DNA of 64,000 nt, taken from Hyphomonas beringensis. Its GTDB lineage: Bacteria > Pseudomonadota > Alphaproteobacteria > Caulobacterales > Hyphomonadaceae. This document shows positions 7,612-16,022 of this stretch, piece after piece. Below the pieces are notes generated by a model. That model saw only the letters and a program-made list of their open reading frames with translations, was not told the origin of the DNA and did not search any database. Both the position numbers and the translations under genes were made by a program. Location: contig NZ_AWFF01000087.1 in NCBI RefSeq assembly GCF_000682755.1, positions 1 through 64,000 on the forward strand, in the 5' to 3' direction. The stretch's first letter is position 1; each line of letters starts with the position of its first letter.

Positions 7612-10122
7612 GTGCGGGCTTTCAAAGGACTTGTCGTTTCGCTGCTGGCAGCGCTCATTCTTCCGGTGGCGGCGGCGCAATCCGGGGATTGGGAAAAGGA
7701 GACAGCCAAACTTGTCCACAAGGACGGCTTTGTTGATCTCTATCTGGATAGCGATGGCGGGCGCGTTCTGGCGGCTTTCCCGGCGCCGGATGAAGACGGC
7801 GTTTCGCTGCGGGCGATCCATTCCAGCGGCCTGACGGCCGGGCTCGGCTCCAACCCGATTGGCCTTGACCGGGGCCTGGGCGATGGCGGTGCCATCCTGG
7901 CCTTCCGCAAGATGGGCAACAAGCTGGTCGCCCAGCAGGAAAACTGGTCCTACCGTGCCACAGCAGACAATCCGCGCGAGCGTAAATCGGTGCGTGAGTC
8001 CTTCGCGCAGAGTTTCCTCTGGTCCGGCGAGATCATCGGTACCGGCGCCGAGGGCGAGTTGCTGGTCGATATGTCCAGCTTCCTGACACGCGATGCCCTG
8101 GATGTGCGGGCATCTTTGAGACGACACCCGAAGGGCGGATCGTTCCAGCTGTCGCAGAGCCTGTCCATGCCGGATGTCTCCGCCGCGCTGGCCTTTCCGG
8201 ACAATGTGGAGTTTGACGCCTTCCTGACCCTGACGAGCGACGATCCGAAATCTGAGGTCTGGGCCACGGCGGCTGATCCGCGCTCTGTCACGCTGGTACA
8301 GCATACGTCCCTCGTGCGTCTGCCGGATGATGGCTATACGCCGCGCATGTTCGATCCGCGCAGCGGCACCATCGACATGCCCTTCTATGATTTCTCCGCG
8401 CCGCTGTCCGGACAGGTGCGTCAGGCCTTTGCGCGCCGCTTCCGCCTGGAAAAGCAGGACCCGACCGCAGAGAGCAGCCCGGCCAAAGAGCCGATTGTCT
8501 TCTATGTCGACTCCGGCGCACCCAAGGAAATCCGTGATGCGCTGATCGAAGGCGCATCCTGGTGGGCAGAGGCCTTTGAGGCCGCAGGCTTTCCGGACTC
8601 CTACCGCGTAGAGGTTCTGCCCGAAGGCGCGCATCCGCTGGACGCGCGCTACAATGTGATCCAGTGGGTGCACCGCCAGACACGCGGCTGGTCCTATGGT
8701 GGCGGCGTGGCAGACCCGCGAACGGGGGAGATGCTGAAGGCGAATGTCATCCTCGGCAGCCAGCGCGTGCGTCAGGACCGGATGATCTTTGAAGGCCTGG
8801 CTGGTGCATCCAAAACCGGCACCGGCGCAGCCGATGATCCGGTAGAAATTTCCCTCTCCCGCATTCGCCAGCTGGCCGCGCATGAAGTGGGGCATACGCT
8901 GGGCTTTGCCCATAATTTTGCCGCGTCTACGAACAATCGCGCCTCGGTGATGGATTATCCTGCGCCGCTGGTCTGGGTTGGTCAGGATGGCAATCTGGAT
9001 TTCTCGGATGCCTACGCCACCGGCATCGGCGTGTGGGACAAGGTTTCCACCATGTGGCTCTATCGCCAGTATGCGCCTGGCACGGATGAAAAAGCGGCGG
9101 GCGGTGATCTGCTGAAATCCGCCTATGCCAGCGGCCTGCGCTTTGTGGACGATCCTCAGGGACGCGGCGTCGGCACGGCCAACCCCTATGCCAGTGTCTG
9201 GGACAATGGCGCAGACCCGGTGGCCGCGCTGATCGAGGCGATGCAGGTGCGCAAGGTGGCGCTGGACCGGTTTGGCCTCGACTCCGTGCGCGCAGGGCAG
9301 CCGACGTCACACCTGCGCGCCGTGATTGTGCCCGTGTATCTCTACCATCGCTATGAGATCGCGGCAGCGTCCAAGATGATTGGCGGATATGATTTCCGCT
9401 ATTCCGAAAAGGGCGATGGCGGTGAGCGCGGCAAGGTTGTGCCGGCTGACCAGCAGCGCGGGGCTCTGACAGCCCTGGTCGCCACGCTGGACCCGGCCGT
9501 GCTGGACATGCCGGATGCCACGCTGAACCTGCTGACACCGGCGCTTGGATCCTTTGGCTCAGGCGGTGGCGGTGCGGAATATTTCCCCGGCACAACAGGC
9601 GCGCAGTTTGATCTTCTGACCGCCGCAGACACCGCCGCCACTGAAACACTGACCGCCTTGCTGAATCCCGCCCGTATCGGCCGTCTGGTTGAGCAGGAAC
9701 GCCGCAACCCGAAGGCCCTGACCTATGAGGACGTGCTGCGCGAGATTGAGCAGGCCCTGTTCGAGAGCGCTGACACGCCGCGCCAGGCAGAGATCCTGCG
9801 CCGCGAACAGATGCGCTATGTGTCAATGTTGATTGATCTGGCGGCGGGTGGACAGGCGACGCCGGAAATAACGGCCCGCACCAATGCCTATCTCAGCGCG
9901 CTGGGCCGTCGGGTGGTTTCACGCTCGCGCAAGGCAGACCCGGTCGATGTTGCCACGCGTGACGAGATTGCCCGCCGCGTGCTGGCGCATCTGGACCGGC
10001 CGAGCCTGCCGGCGATGCCCGTGTCACCTGCGGTCGACGTGCCGCCGGGCAGCCCGATTGGCGCAGGCGCTTCGGAAGGCTGCTGGCATTGTGATACAAC
10101 ACTGCTGACAGAGGGGCCGTAA
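7612..10122 (+). CDS. Secreted zinc-dependent metalloprotease (DUF5117/DUF4953 type)
   Basis: An 836-residue predicted periplasmic or secreted protease. A Sec signal peptide (GLVVSLLAALILPVAAAQ) begins the protein. The zinc motif HEVGHTLGFAHN is centred near residue 424, with HExxHxxGxxH geometry of the metzincin type. The N-terminal ~270 residues are a beta-rich domain of the DUF5117 kind, and the C-terminal half matches the large DUF4953 region. I chose the GTG at 7612 because GGGAGAGG lies six bases upstream and the signal peptide follows at once; an ATG frame start at 7549 would add 21 residues with no ribosome site. It starts about 200 bp from the divergent permease gene. The natural substrate is unknown. 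Confidence 0.88.
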   Translation: MRAFKGLVVSLLAALILPVAAAQSGDWEKETAKLVHKDGFVDLYLDSDGGRVLAAFPAPDEDGVSLRAIHSSGLTAGLGSNPIGLDRGLGDGGAILAFRKMGNKLVAQQENWSYRATADNPRERKSVRESFAQSFLWSGEIIGTGAEGELLVDMSSFLTRDALDVRASLRRHPKGGSFQLSQSLSMPDVSAALAFPDNVEFDAFLTLTSDDPKSEVWATAADPRSVTLVQHTSLVRLPDDGYTPRMFDPRSGTIDMPFYDFSAPLSGQVRQAFARRFRLEKQDPTAESSPAKEPIVFYVDSGAPKEIRDALIEGASWWAEAFEAAGFPDSYRVEVLPEGAHPLDARYNVIQWVHRQTRGWSYGGGVADPRTGEMLKANVILGSQRVRQDRMIFEGLAGASKTGTGAADDPVEISLSRIRQLAAHEVGHTLGFAHNFAASTNNRASVMDYPAPLVWVGQDGNLDFSDAYATGIGVWDKVSTMWLYRQYAPGTDEKAAGGDLLKSAYASGLRFVDDPQGRGVGTANPYASVWDNGADPVAALIEAMQVRKVALDRFGLDSVRAGQPTSHLRAVIVPVYLYHRYEIAAASKMIGGYDFRYSEKGDGGERGKVVPADQQRGALTALVATLDPAVLDMPDATLNLLTPALGSFGSGGGGAEYFPGTTGAQFDLLTAADTAATETLTALLNPARIGRLVEQERRNPKALTYEDVLREIEQALFESADTPRQAEILRREQMRYVSMLIDLAAGGQATPEITARTNAYLSALGRRVVSRSRKADPVDVATRDEIARRVLAHLDRPSLPAMPVSPAVDVPPGSPIGAGASEGCWHCDTTLLTEGP

Positions 10123-10143
10123 GCGCTCCGCAGGGAGACCCGC

Positions 10144-11799
10144 ATGACGCATTACCATCCGCAGGCAGAGCTGGAGACGCACACCGTCTCCAACCAGCCC
10201 GCCCCCTTTGGCGACGTGAACCTGTTTGCCACAGATCGGGCCTTGATAGGGGCGGTCAAGGCGGCAGGGTGCAGCGTGCATGCCGGGCACCTGTCTGAGT
10301 TCGGGGCAAAATGCGGTGCGTTTGAAACGCTTGAATGGGCCCGTCAGGCGCAGGAGAGCCCACCAAAGCTGAAGAGCTTTGATCGGTTCGGCCACCGGCT
10401 GGACGAGGTGGAGTTCCACCCCGCCTATCACAAGCTGATGGCCATGGCGCTGGACAATGGCCTGTCTGCCGGGGCGTGGACGCAGCCGCAGGCGGGCCAT
10501 GTGTTGCACGGCGCCATGATGATCCTGATGAACCAGGCCGATGCTGGCGTGACATGTCCCATGTCCATGACCTATGCCTGCGTCCCGGCGCTGATGGCAG
10601 AGCCGTCTGTTGCCGAAGACTGGGTGCCCCGGGTCAAGGCATCTTCCTATGACGGACGGTTCCTGCCGGCAGAGCAGAAGACTGGCGTTACCATTGGCAT
10701 GGCGATGACGGAAAAGCAGGGCGGCAGCGATGTTCGCGCGAATACAACTCGCGCCGTGCCGGACGGGCAGGGGGATTACATCCTGACCGGTCACAAATGG
10801 TTTTGTTCCGCGCCTATGTCCGATGCCTTTCTGACGCTGGCCTATACCGAAGAGGGGCTGACTTGTTTCCTGGTGCCGCGCTGGCGCCCGGATGGCACGC
10901 GCAATGGCATTCACATCATGCGCCTGAAGGACAAGATGGGTGACAAGTCCAATGCATCCTCTGAGATTGAGTATCATGCTGCCTGGGCCCGGCGCGTCGG
11001 CCCGGAAGGGCGCGGAGTGCGGACCATCATCGAGATGGTTCAGCACACGCGCTATGACTGTATTCTCGGCTCGACCGGTGGCATGCGCGCCGCGCTGGTT
11101 CAGGCCCTGTGGCATACTTCCCAACGGCGTGTGTTCCAGAAGACCCTGCAGGATCAGCCCGCCATGCGCGCCGTGCTGGCAGACCTTGTGATCGAGAGTG
11201 AAGCGGCCACAGCCATCGCCCTGCGTATCGGGGCCAGCCTGGACCGCGCCGCAGACAATGCGCACGAGGCGGCCTTCATGCGGCTGGCCACACCAATTGC
11301 GAAATACTGGGTGTGCAAGCGCCAGCCGGGCTTTGTCTATGAGGCGCTCGAATGCCATGGCGGCGCGGGCTATGTGGAGGAAGGCCCGATGCCGCGTCTC
11401 TTCCGTCAGTCGCCGCTGAATGCGATTTGGGAAGGCAGTGGCAATGTCATCGCGCTGGACGTGCTGCGCGCCCTCTCGCGGGAGCCGGACAGCCTTGAAG
11501 CCGTGCAGGCAGAGCTGAAAAAGCCCGTCGGGGCGCATGGTTTCTATGATGCACATATTCAGCGTCTGTCAGACTATCTTCAGCCCGGCAGCCTGCATGA
11601 GGGCCGTGCCCGCGCCTTTGCGCAGGATATGGCGCTCGCCTTGCAGGCCGCCGCGCTTCATGGTTCTGCACCGGACTTCGTGTTTCAGGCCTTCTGCCTT
11701 CAACGCCTGGACCCGGCTCGCAAGGGGCTGATGTATGGCGATATCGCAGAAGGCGTCGATCAGGTGCGCCTGATTGAGCGGGCGATGCCAACGCCCTGA
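10144..11799 (+). CDS. aidB: AidB-like acyl-CoA dehydrogenase family protein
   Basis: A 551-residue member of the AidB branch of the acyl-CoA dehydrogenases. Features are the N-terminal helical extension typical of AidB, GMAMTEKQGGSDVRANTTRA at the FAD site, and LECHGGAGYVEEGPMPRLFR plus AIWEGSGNVIALDVLRALSR near the end. E. coli AidB has been linked to protection against alkylating agents and binds DNA through a C-terminal domain; isovaleryl-CoA dehydrogenase activity is weak. No ada or other alkylation-repair gene is adjacent, so the role here rests on family alone. It begins 21 bp after the metalloprotease stop and may be cotranscribed with it. Confidence 0.85.
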   Translation: MTHYHPQAELETHTVSNQPAPFGDVNLFATDRALIGAVKAAGCSVHAGHLSEFGAKCGAFETLEWARQAQESPPKLKSFDRFGHRLDEVEFHPAYHKLMAMALDNGLSAGAWTQPQAGHVLHGAMMILMNQADAGVTCPMSMTYACVPALMAEPSVAEDWVPRVKASSYDGRFLPAEQKTGVTIGMAMTEKQGGSDVRANTTRAVPDGQGDYILTGHKWFCSAPMSDAFLTLAYTEEGLTCFLVPRWRPDGTRNGIHIMRLKDKMGDKSNASSEIEYHAAWARRVGPEGRGVRTIIEMVQHTRYDCILGSTGGMRAALVQALWHTSQRRVFQKTLQDQPAMRAVLADLVIESEAATAIALRIGASLDRAADNAHEAAFMRLATPIAKYWVCKRQPGFVYEALECHGGAGYVEEGPMPRLFRQSPLNAIWEGSGNVIALDVLRALSREPDSLEAVQAELKKPVGAHGFYDAHIQRLSDYLQPGSLHEGRARAFAQDMALALQAAALHGSAPDFVFQAFCLQRLDPARKGLMYGDIAEGVDQVRLIERAMPTP

Positions 11800-11863
11800 T
11801 GGGCCCTCTCGTAGAGGAAAGGATTTCCTCATTGCGTACAGCCTCTATAGTGGTGGCTGCAGA

Positions 11864-11877
11864 TGCCAAAAATGGCA
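11864..11877. promoter_or_regulatory. Short inverted repeat ahead of the dioxygenase gene
   Basis: TGCCA and TGGCA flank an AAAA spacer, ending 16 bases before the start codon and just upstream of the GGGAGGAA ribosome site. It could be an operator or a small mRNA hairpin. No regulator gene is adjacent, so the assignment is weak. Confidence 0.25.
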
Positions 11878-11893
11878 CGCAAGGGAGGAAACC

Positions 11894-12733
11894 ATGCAGA
11901 TTGAGACCTTGCCCGGTGTGGGCGCGGAGATTACCGGCGTTGACCTGAAACGCCTCAGCGATGCGGAATTTGACGCGATCCGGCAGGCTTATGCCGATCA
12001 TGGCGTCATCTTCTTCCGCAACCAGGATCTGAGCGAAGACGACCATATCGCCTTTGCCGAACGCTGGGCACCGATCAATGTGAACCGCTTCTTCGCCGCG
12101 CACCCTGATTATCCGCAGATCGCCATGGTCGTGAAGGAGAAGGACCAGAAAGACAATATCGGCGGCGGTTGGCACACGGACCATTCCTATGATGAGGAAC
12201 CGGCCATGGGCTCCATCCTCGTCGCGCGCGAGCTTCCGGAAAGCGGCGGCGACACGATGTTCGCCTCCATGTACCGGGCCTATGAAACGCTGGACGATGC
12301 CACGAAGAAAGAGATCGAAGGCCTGCGCGCCGTTCACTCCGCCAAGCATATCTTCGGCTCCGGAGAGGACACGTTTTACAAGACCACGGATGCTGGCGGG
12401 ATACGTATCGGCAATGCGGCGGCGGCGGATGTGCTGGCCGATGTCACGCACCCGGTGGTCATCACCCATCCGCTCAGCGGCAAGAAGGCGCTTTATGTGA
12501 ACCCGGCATTTACGGTGAAGATCATCGGCAAAAGTGATGAGGCCTCAAAAGAGCTGCTCTCGCGCCTCTATGCCCACGCCATGCAGCAGGAGAATGCCTA
12601 TCGCTTCCAGTGGCAGCCGGGCTCGGTCGCCTTTTGGGACAATCGCTCCACCTGGCATTGGGCGCTGAATGATTATCATGGCCAGCGCCGCATAATGCAC
12701 CGCATCACGCTGGATGGCTGCGCGCTCCACTAG
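11894..12733 (+). CDS. TauD/TfdA-family dioxygenase
   Basis: A 279-residue Fe(II)/2-oxoglutarate-dependent dioxygenase. The metal triad is visible: His94 and Asp96 in GGWHTDHSYD and the distal His269 in MHRITL, next to an Arg that would bind 2-oxoglutarate. N-terminal GAEITGVDL and YADHGVIFFRNQDL are also family landmarks. Enzymes of this group hydroxylate substrates such as taurine, alkylsulfates or 2,4-D; the substrate here cannot be read from sequence. The ATG at 11894 has a strong GGGAGGAA ribosome site, so longer in-frame extensions upstream are unlikely. No taurine transport genes are nearby. Confidence 0.88.
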   Translation: MQIETLPGVGAEITGVDLKRLSDAEFDAIRQAYADHGVIFFRNQDLSEDDHIAFAERWAPINVNRFFAAHPDYPQIAMVVKEKDQKDNIGGGWHTDHSYDEEPAMGSILVARELPESGGDTMFASMYRAYETLDDATKKEIEGLRAVHSAKHIFGSGEDTFYKTTDAGGIRIGNAAAADVLADVTHPVVITHPLSGKKALYVNPAFTVKIIGKSDEASKELLSRLYAHAMQQENAYRFQWQPGSVAFWDNRSTWHWALNDYHGQRRIMHRITLDGCALH

Positions 12734-12750
12734 GGGCCGCGCCCCTTGTT
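12732..12750 (+). terminator. Probable terminator overlapping the dioxygenase stop
   Basis: The arms AGGGGC and GCCCCT with a three-base CGC loop begin inside the TAG stop codon and are followed by TGTT. It is short but GC-rich, and lies between two convergent genes (dioxygenase and PilZ protein), where termination is expected. Confidence 0.45.
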
Positions 12751-12772
12751 CATGTGTTGAGACCAGCTGAGA

Positions 12773-13033
12773 CTAGATGAATTCGATGCCGGTTTCGCGG
12801 CCACTCTGCCAGCGACGCAGGCAGGGGCGTGCGCGTTTCTGGCGGGCAATGCGAATGGAGAATTCTTCTGGCAGGTCCATGCCATTCGGGGTAACGATGC
12901 GCGCCCCGCCTGAGGAGAGATCACGGATCTCGCATTGCACCTTCTTGAACAGGCCCAGTTTCAGGGTGCCCTTTTCAATCACCGGCGTGCGGCGGCCACG
13001 TTGGTCTGGCCCGGATGCGTTGTGTTCTCTCAT
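12773..13033 (-). CDS. Small PilZ-domain protein
   Basis: An 86-residue protein that is essentially one PilZ domain. The N-terminal arginines (RGRRTP) stand where the c-di-GMP-binding RxxxR motif occurs, and IRDLSSGGARIV matches the D/NxSxxG motif that follows. The C-terminal WQSGRETGIEFI closes the barrel. It could bind cyclic di-GMP and act on motility or surface traits, but the first motif (RGRRTP) is not a clean RxxxR, so binding should not be assumed. It is transcribed alone, convergent with the dioxygenase gene and divergent from the hydrolase gene. Confidence 0.75.
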   Translation of the reverse strand: MREHNASGPDQRGRRTPVIEKGTLKLGLFKKVQCEIRDLSSGGARIVTPNGMDLPEEFSIRIARQKRARPCLRRWQSGRETGIEFI

Positions 13034-13219
13034 ACTCAGGACTTATACCTAATATGTGTAAATATTCGCGCATCGGGAATTTCGCGAATTCAAGAATCTC
13101 GTTCGGATATTGTTAAGAATTTCCCCGTGGGCAGACTTGATCGCGCGAATCGCGGCGGTAGGTCTACGGGGCAAGGCAACAGAAGGTGCGCGCAAGGCGC
13201 CAGGATAAAGGGTTGGAGT

Positions 13220-14284
13220 ATGTCAGACGAGGTATCGATCAGTGTGCAACGCGGTGTCGGGCATATCACCCTGACCCGGCCAAAGGCTCTGCACGCCCTG
13301 AACGCCCCCATGTGTGAGACCATTCTCGCCGCGCTGGAGCGGTGGGCCGATGACCCGACCGTCTATCTCGTCATGATTGACCATCAGGACGATACGCGCG
13401 GCTTCTGCGCCGGGGGCGACATCCGCATGCTGGCCGAAAGCGGGCAGCGCGACGCGAGTGAGGCGCGCGCCTTTTTCAATGTCGAATACCGCATGAATGC
13501 GGCGCTTCAGTCTTTCCCCAAGCCGGTTCTGGCCATCGCGGATGGCGTCACCATGGGCGGCGGAGTTGGCCTGTCGGTTCATGGCTCTCATTGTATCGCG
13601 ACCGAGCGCACCGTCTTTGCGATGCCGGAAACCGGCATCGGCCTGTTCCCGGATGTCGGCGGAGGCTGGTTCCTGCCGCGTCTATCGGGAGAGCTTGGCA
13701 CCTGGCTGGCGCTTACCGGGGCCCGCCTCAAGGGTGTGGATGTGGCCGCGGCGAAAGTGGCAACACATTACTTGCCGTCCGAACTGGTGCCCAATCTGAA
13801 GACACAGATTGCACGGGCAGACTTCTCTATTGGGGCTGCTGAGATGCTGAACGAGATTCTGGGCAGTCTGACCCATGCCGTTCCGGCCGGCAGCTTTGAA
13901 GAGCATCGTGACATCATTGATGCGTGCTTTGCCAAGGATACCGCCGAAGAGATCGTCGCGGCCCTGGAGGCCGAAGGGGGCGACTGGGCGCTGAAGCAGG
14001 CCGAGACGATCCGCACCAAGTCGCCGGAAACGGTGAAGGTCGCGCTGCGCCAGGTACGCGAAGGCGGTAAGCTGCGTGACTTTGAAGACAATATGCGGAT
14101 GGAATACCGCATTGGCTGGCGCAAGGTGCAGAGCCATGACTTCATCGAAGGCGTGCGCGCTGTGATCATCGACAAGGACAATACGCCGAACTGGAATCCG
14201 CCCACGCTGGAACAGGTCAGCGACGCCGATGTCGCCCGCTATTTTGAGCCGCTCGGCGAGGATGAGCTGACCTTCGGGGACTAA
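13220..14284 (+). CDS. 3-hydroxyisobutyryl-CoA hydrolase (enoyl-CoA hydratase/isomerase family)
   Basis: A 354-residue crotonase-fold protein. GFCAGGDIRMLAESG forms the oxyanion-hole region and MPETGIGLFPDVGGGWFLPR is the segment that marks the HIBCH-type hydrolases, including the catalytic acidic residue region. The length and C-terminal extension also fit HIBCH rather than plain enoyl-CoA hydratase. It would hydrolyse 3-hydroxyisobutyryl-CoA in valine breakdown, matching the isobutyryl-CoA-type dehydrogenase 7 kb away. The ATG at 13220 begins MSDEVSISVQRGVGHITL, preceded by AAAGGG. It has its own promoter region, about 190 bp long, shared with the divergent PilZ gene. Confidence 0.88.
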   Translation: MSDEVSISVQRGVGHITLTRPKALHALNAPMCETILAALERWADDPTVYLVMIDHQDDTRGFCAGGDIRMLAESGQRDASEARAFFNVEYRMNAALQSFPKPVLAIADGVTMGGGVGLSVHGSHCIATERTVFAMPETGIGLFPDVGGGWFLPRLSGELGTWLALTGARLKGVDVAAAKVATHYLPSELVPNLKTQIARADFSIGAAEMLNEILGSLTHAVPAGSFEEHRDIIDACFAKDTAEEIVAALEAEGGDWALKQAETIRTKSPETVKVALRQVREGGKLRDFEDNMRMEYRIGWRKVQSHDFIEGVRAVIIDKDNTPNWNPPTLEQVSDADVARYFEPLGEDELTFGD

Positions 14285-14344
14285 GCGGGTAGACAGACCC
14301 TGTCTTCCTGAGTGTATATATTGCAGCAGTTCAGGGTGGCAGAC

Positions 14345-15037
14345 ATGCGCGGTCAGGTATTGAAAGCAGACTCCAATAACGGACAAGGCCTGATCCTTGG
14401 CGATGACGGAGTCCGGTACAGTTTTACCCAGCAGGAAGCCCGGGATGGCAATCGTCTTGTGCCTGGCCATACCGTGGATTTTGTTCCAACCGGTGGAGAG
14501 GCGCGCGACATCTATCTGTTGGGCGCGGGCCATGCCGCCGCGCCGTCGGCAGCGCAGCCGAGCTATGTTCACCCTGCCAATACTTACTCGCCCCCAGTAA
14601 CGCAGAAGAGTGAAGGCATCTTCACTTACTTTCTGAGGGCGATCTCTGTCAGGTACTTCAAGTTTACAGGGCGGGCACGCCGACGGGAATATTGGGGCTA
14701 TGTTCTGTTTTCCTGGCTGGTGACAGTCATGGCCTTTGTTGTCGACATTGCGATCATGGCCAGTCTGTCTGAAATGGCCTCAAGCTCCGATGCCTTCTTC
14801 TTCCCGATCTTCACCACACTCTGGGTGCTCTACAATATCATTCCGGGGATATCGGTCACGGTGCGCCGCTTGCACGACCAGGATCTGTCGGGATGGATGT
14901 ATTTACTTAACTTCATTCCCTATATCGGCTGGTTGATCGTATTGGTCTTCATGTTCATCGACAGTCGTGCCGACCCGAACAAGCACGGGCCCAGCCCGAA
15001 ATATGGCATTCGCAGCACAGCCGACACATTCGCCTGA
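14345..15037 (+). CDS. DUF805 membrane protein with N-terminal beta domain
   Basis: A 230-residue protein. The first ~65 residues (starting MRGQVLKADSNNGQGLILGD) look like a small beta-barrel with a cold-shock/OB-like pattern (GLILGDDGVRYSF, then VDFVP). A linker rich in Ala, Ser and Pro follows, then a DUF805 domain from about residue 105: YFKFTGRARRREYWGY, several membrane helices, VTVRRLHDQDLSGW and a soluble tail with DPNKHGPSPKYG. DUF805 proteins sit in the inner membrane and have no settled function. The ATG at 14345 follows AGGGTGG; an upstream ATG-like start at 14312 is possible. It is 60 bp after the hydrolase gene on the same strand. Confidence 0.8.
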   Translation: MRGQVLKADSNNGQGLILGDDGVRYSFTQQEARDGNRLVPGHTVDFVPTGGEARDIYLLGAGHAAAPSAAQPSYVHPANTYSPPVTQKSEGIFTYFLRAISVRYFKFTGRARRREYWGYVLFSWLVTVMAFVVDIAIMASLSEMASSSDAFFFPIFTTLWVLYNIIPGISVTVRRLHDQDLSGWMYLLNFIPYIGWLIVLVFMFIDSRADPNKHGPSPKYGIRSTADTFA

Positions 15038-15052
15038 GCGAATACTACAGAC

Positions 15053-15061
15053 TTATCCACA
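15053..15061 (+). promoter_or_regulatory. Consensus DnaA box
   Basis: A perfect TTATCCACA lies just after the DUF805 gene stop and 156 bases upstream of the ldtR start. A single isolated box is not an origin; it could allow DnaA to affect ldtR, or be chance in an AT-rich promoter. Confidence 0.35.
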
Positions 15062-15078
15062 ACTCAGCGCGCTGAAAT

Positions 15079-15123
15079 CGTTACGCAATAGTAACGGTTA
15101 ATGTATTCGTCCGAATATTAACC
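15079..15123. promoter_or_regulatory. Two adjacent palindromes in the ldtR promoter region
   Basis: CGTTAC and GTAACG flank six bases (15079-15096). Overlapping its last base, a longer imperfect palindrome spans 15096-15123, with GGTTAAT and ATTAACC outer arms and ATTCG/CGAAT inner arms, broken by two extra bases on the left. MarR-family proteins bind such sites, so autoregulation by the ldtR product is likely. The region is AT-rich and about 95-120 bases upstream of the start. Confidence 0.5.
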
Positions 15124-15216
15124 ATCATCACTTGAAAAAGAGGCATGCTTATCAATTCATTAGGATTGGCGGTGTATTTCTATTCAAACTACAACAAAAG
15201 TTGAGTGGTGGTGAAA

Positions 15217-15711
15217 ATGATGATTGCTGAATTGCAGGAAACTGCAGACCTTTCCCTTGGTGAGTCTTTCCTTAAGTCTCTCTCTTTACTTGAGCAGGCG
15301 CACCGTCGTCTTCATGACGTCGTTAAAGACGATCTGGAGCGCGCCGGTGAACGGTCTCTGACCGGTGTCCAAGCCCTGCTTCTTTACGAAATTGGCGAAG
15401 GGGAAGCTCCGGCATCCGTCCTGCGTGCCCGTGGCGCTTTTGCCGGCACCAGCCTCTCCTATAACGTGAAGAAACTTCAGGAAGGCGGCTATCTGATCCA
15501 GACCCGCTCTGAAGACGACAAACGTACCGTGACGCTGCGCCTGACCGAGCGCGGCCTGAAAGTCCGCAAGCGTGTTGAGTCCCTGTTTGAAAAGCAGGCT
15601 GGCGCCCTTGAGCCGACCGCCAGCGTTCGTCCGGACGACCTGTCCCAGCTGAACAAGACCATTTCGCGCCTTGAGCGCTTCTGGTCAGACCAGATCCGTT
15701 TCCGCCTCTAA
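15217..15711 (+). CDS. ldtR: MarR-family regulator, LdtR-like
   Basis: A 164-residue winged-helix protein. The order is an N-terminal dimerisation helix, LTGVQALLLYEIGEGEAPAS, the recognition region AGTSLSYNVKKLQEGGYLIQ, the wing RSEDDKRTVTLRLTERG, and a C-terminal dimer helix. The sequence closely fits LdtR, an alphaproteobacterial MarR protein first described in Liberibacter as a regulator of an L,D-transpeptidase and stress tolerance; that knowledge is by family. In-frame GTG codons at 15205-15213 precede the ATG at 15217, and the true start is one of these or the ATG at 15220. It is followed by a good intrinsic terminator and preceded by palindromes. Confidence 0.8.
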   Translation: MMIAELQETADLSLGESFLKSLSLLEQAHRRLHDVVKDDLERAGERSLTGVQALLLYEIGEGEAPASVLRARGAFAGTSLSYNVKKLQEGGYLIQTRSEDDKRTVTLRLTERGLKVRKRVESLFEKQAGALEPTASVRPDDLSQLNKTISRLERFWSDQIRFRL

Positions 15712-15736
15712 GGCCCCGAACGGTTCCTGCATGATG

Positions 15737-15766
15737 AAGCCCTGCCAGCTTGCTGGTGGGGCTTTT
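15737..15766 (+). terminator. Intrinsic terminator of ldtR
   Basis: AAGCCC plus GCCAGC pair with GCTGG plus GGGCTT around a short loop, with one mismatch on each arm, and the stem runs into TTTT. It starts 25 bases after the ldtR stop codon. Confidence 0.7.
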
Positions 15767-15974
15767 CGCATTTGGCCGCTCGCCCAGCCAGGAACACCTT
15801 CTGGTGTTCTACGTGCCGGAGGCCCACGCGTTGCAACAGGCGGTTGCGCAAATGAAGGCTGCGGGCTTTCTGCCGGTAGTCTCTCTAAATTCATACTGGG
15901 ACGAGGTTGGCTACACATTTGAAGACCCGGACGGGTACCGGACTGTTCTGGAGGGGCGGGCCTGGCCCGTCTGA
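15750..15974 (+). pseudogene. C-terminal remnant of a VOC (glyoxalase-fold) protein
   Basis: The frame encodes up to 74 residues. From about residue 18 it reads as the second half of a vicinal-oxygen-chelate protein: VFYVPEAHALQQAVAQMKAAG, then SYWDEVGYTFEDPDGYRTVL (quoted in parts), ending in the usual DPDGY metal-site strand. A VOC domain needs about 115-130 residues, so the N-terminal half is missing. The only start codons lie inside the ldtR terminator and no ribosome site is present. I take it as a truncated pseudogene rather than a small gene. Confidence 0.6.
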
Positions 15975-16022
15975 GCAACAAAACTGTTTTCAACCTGAAA
16001 TTCCTGAATTAAATAGTAAGGG

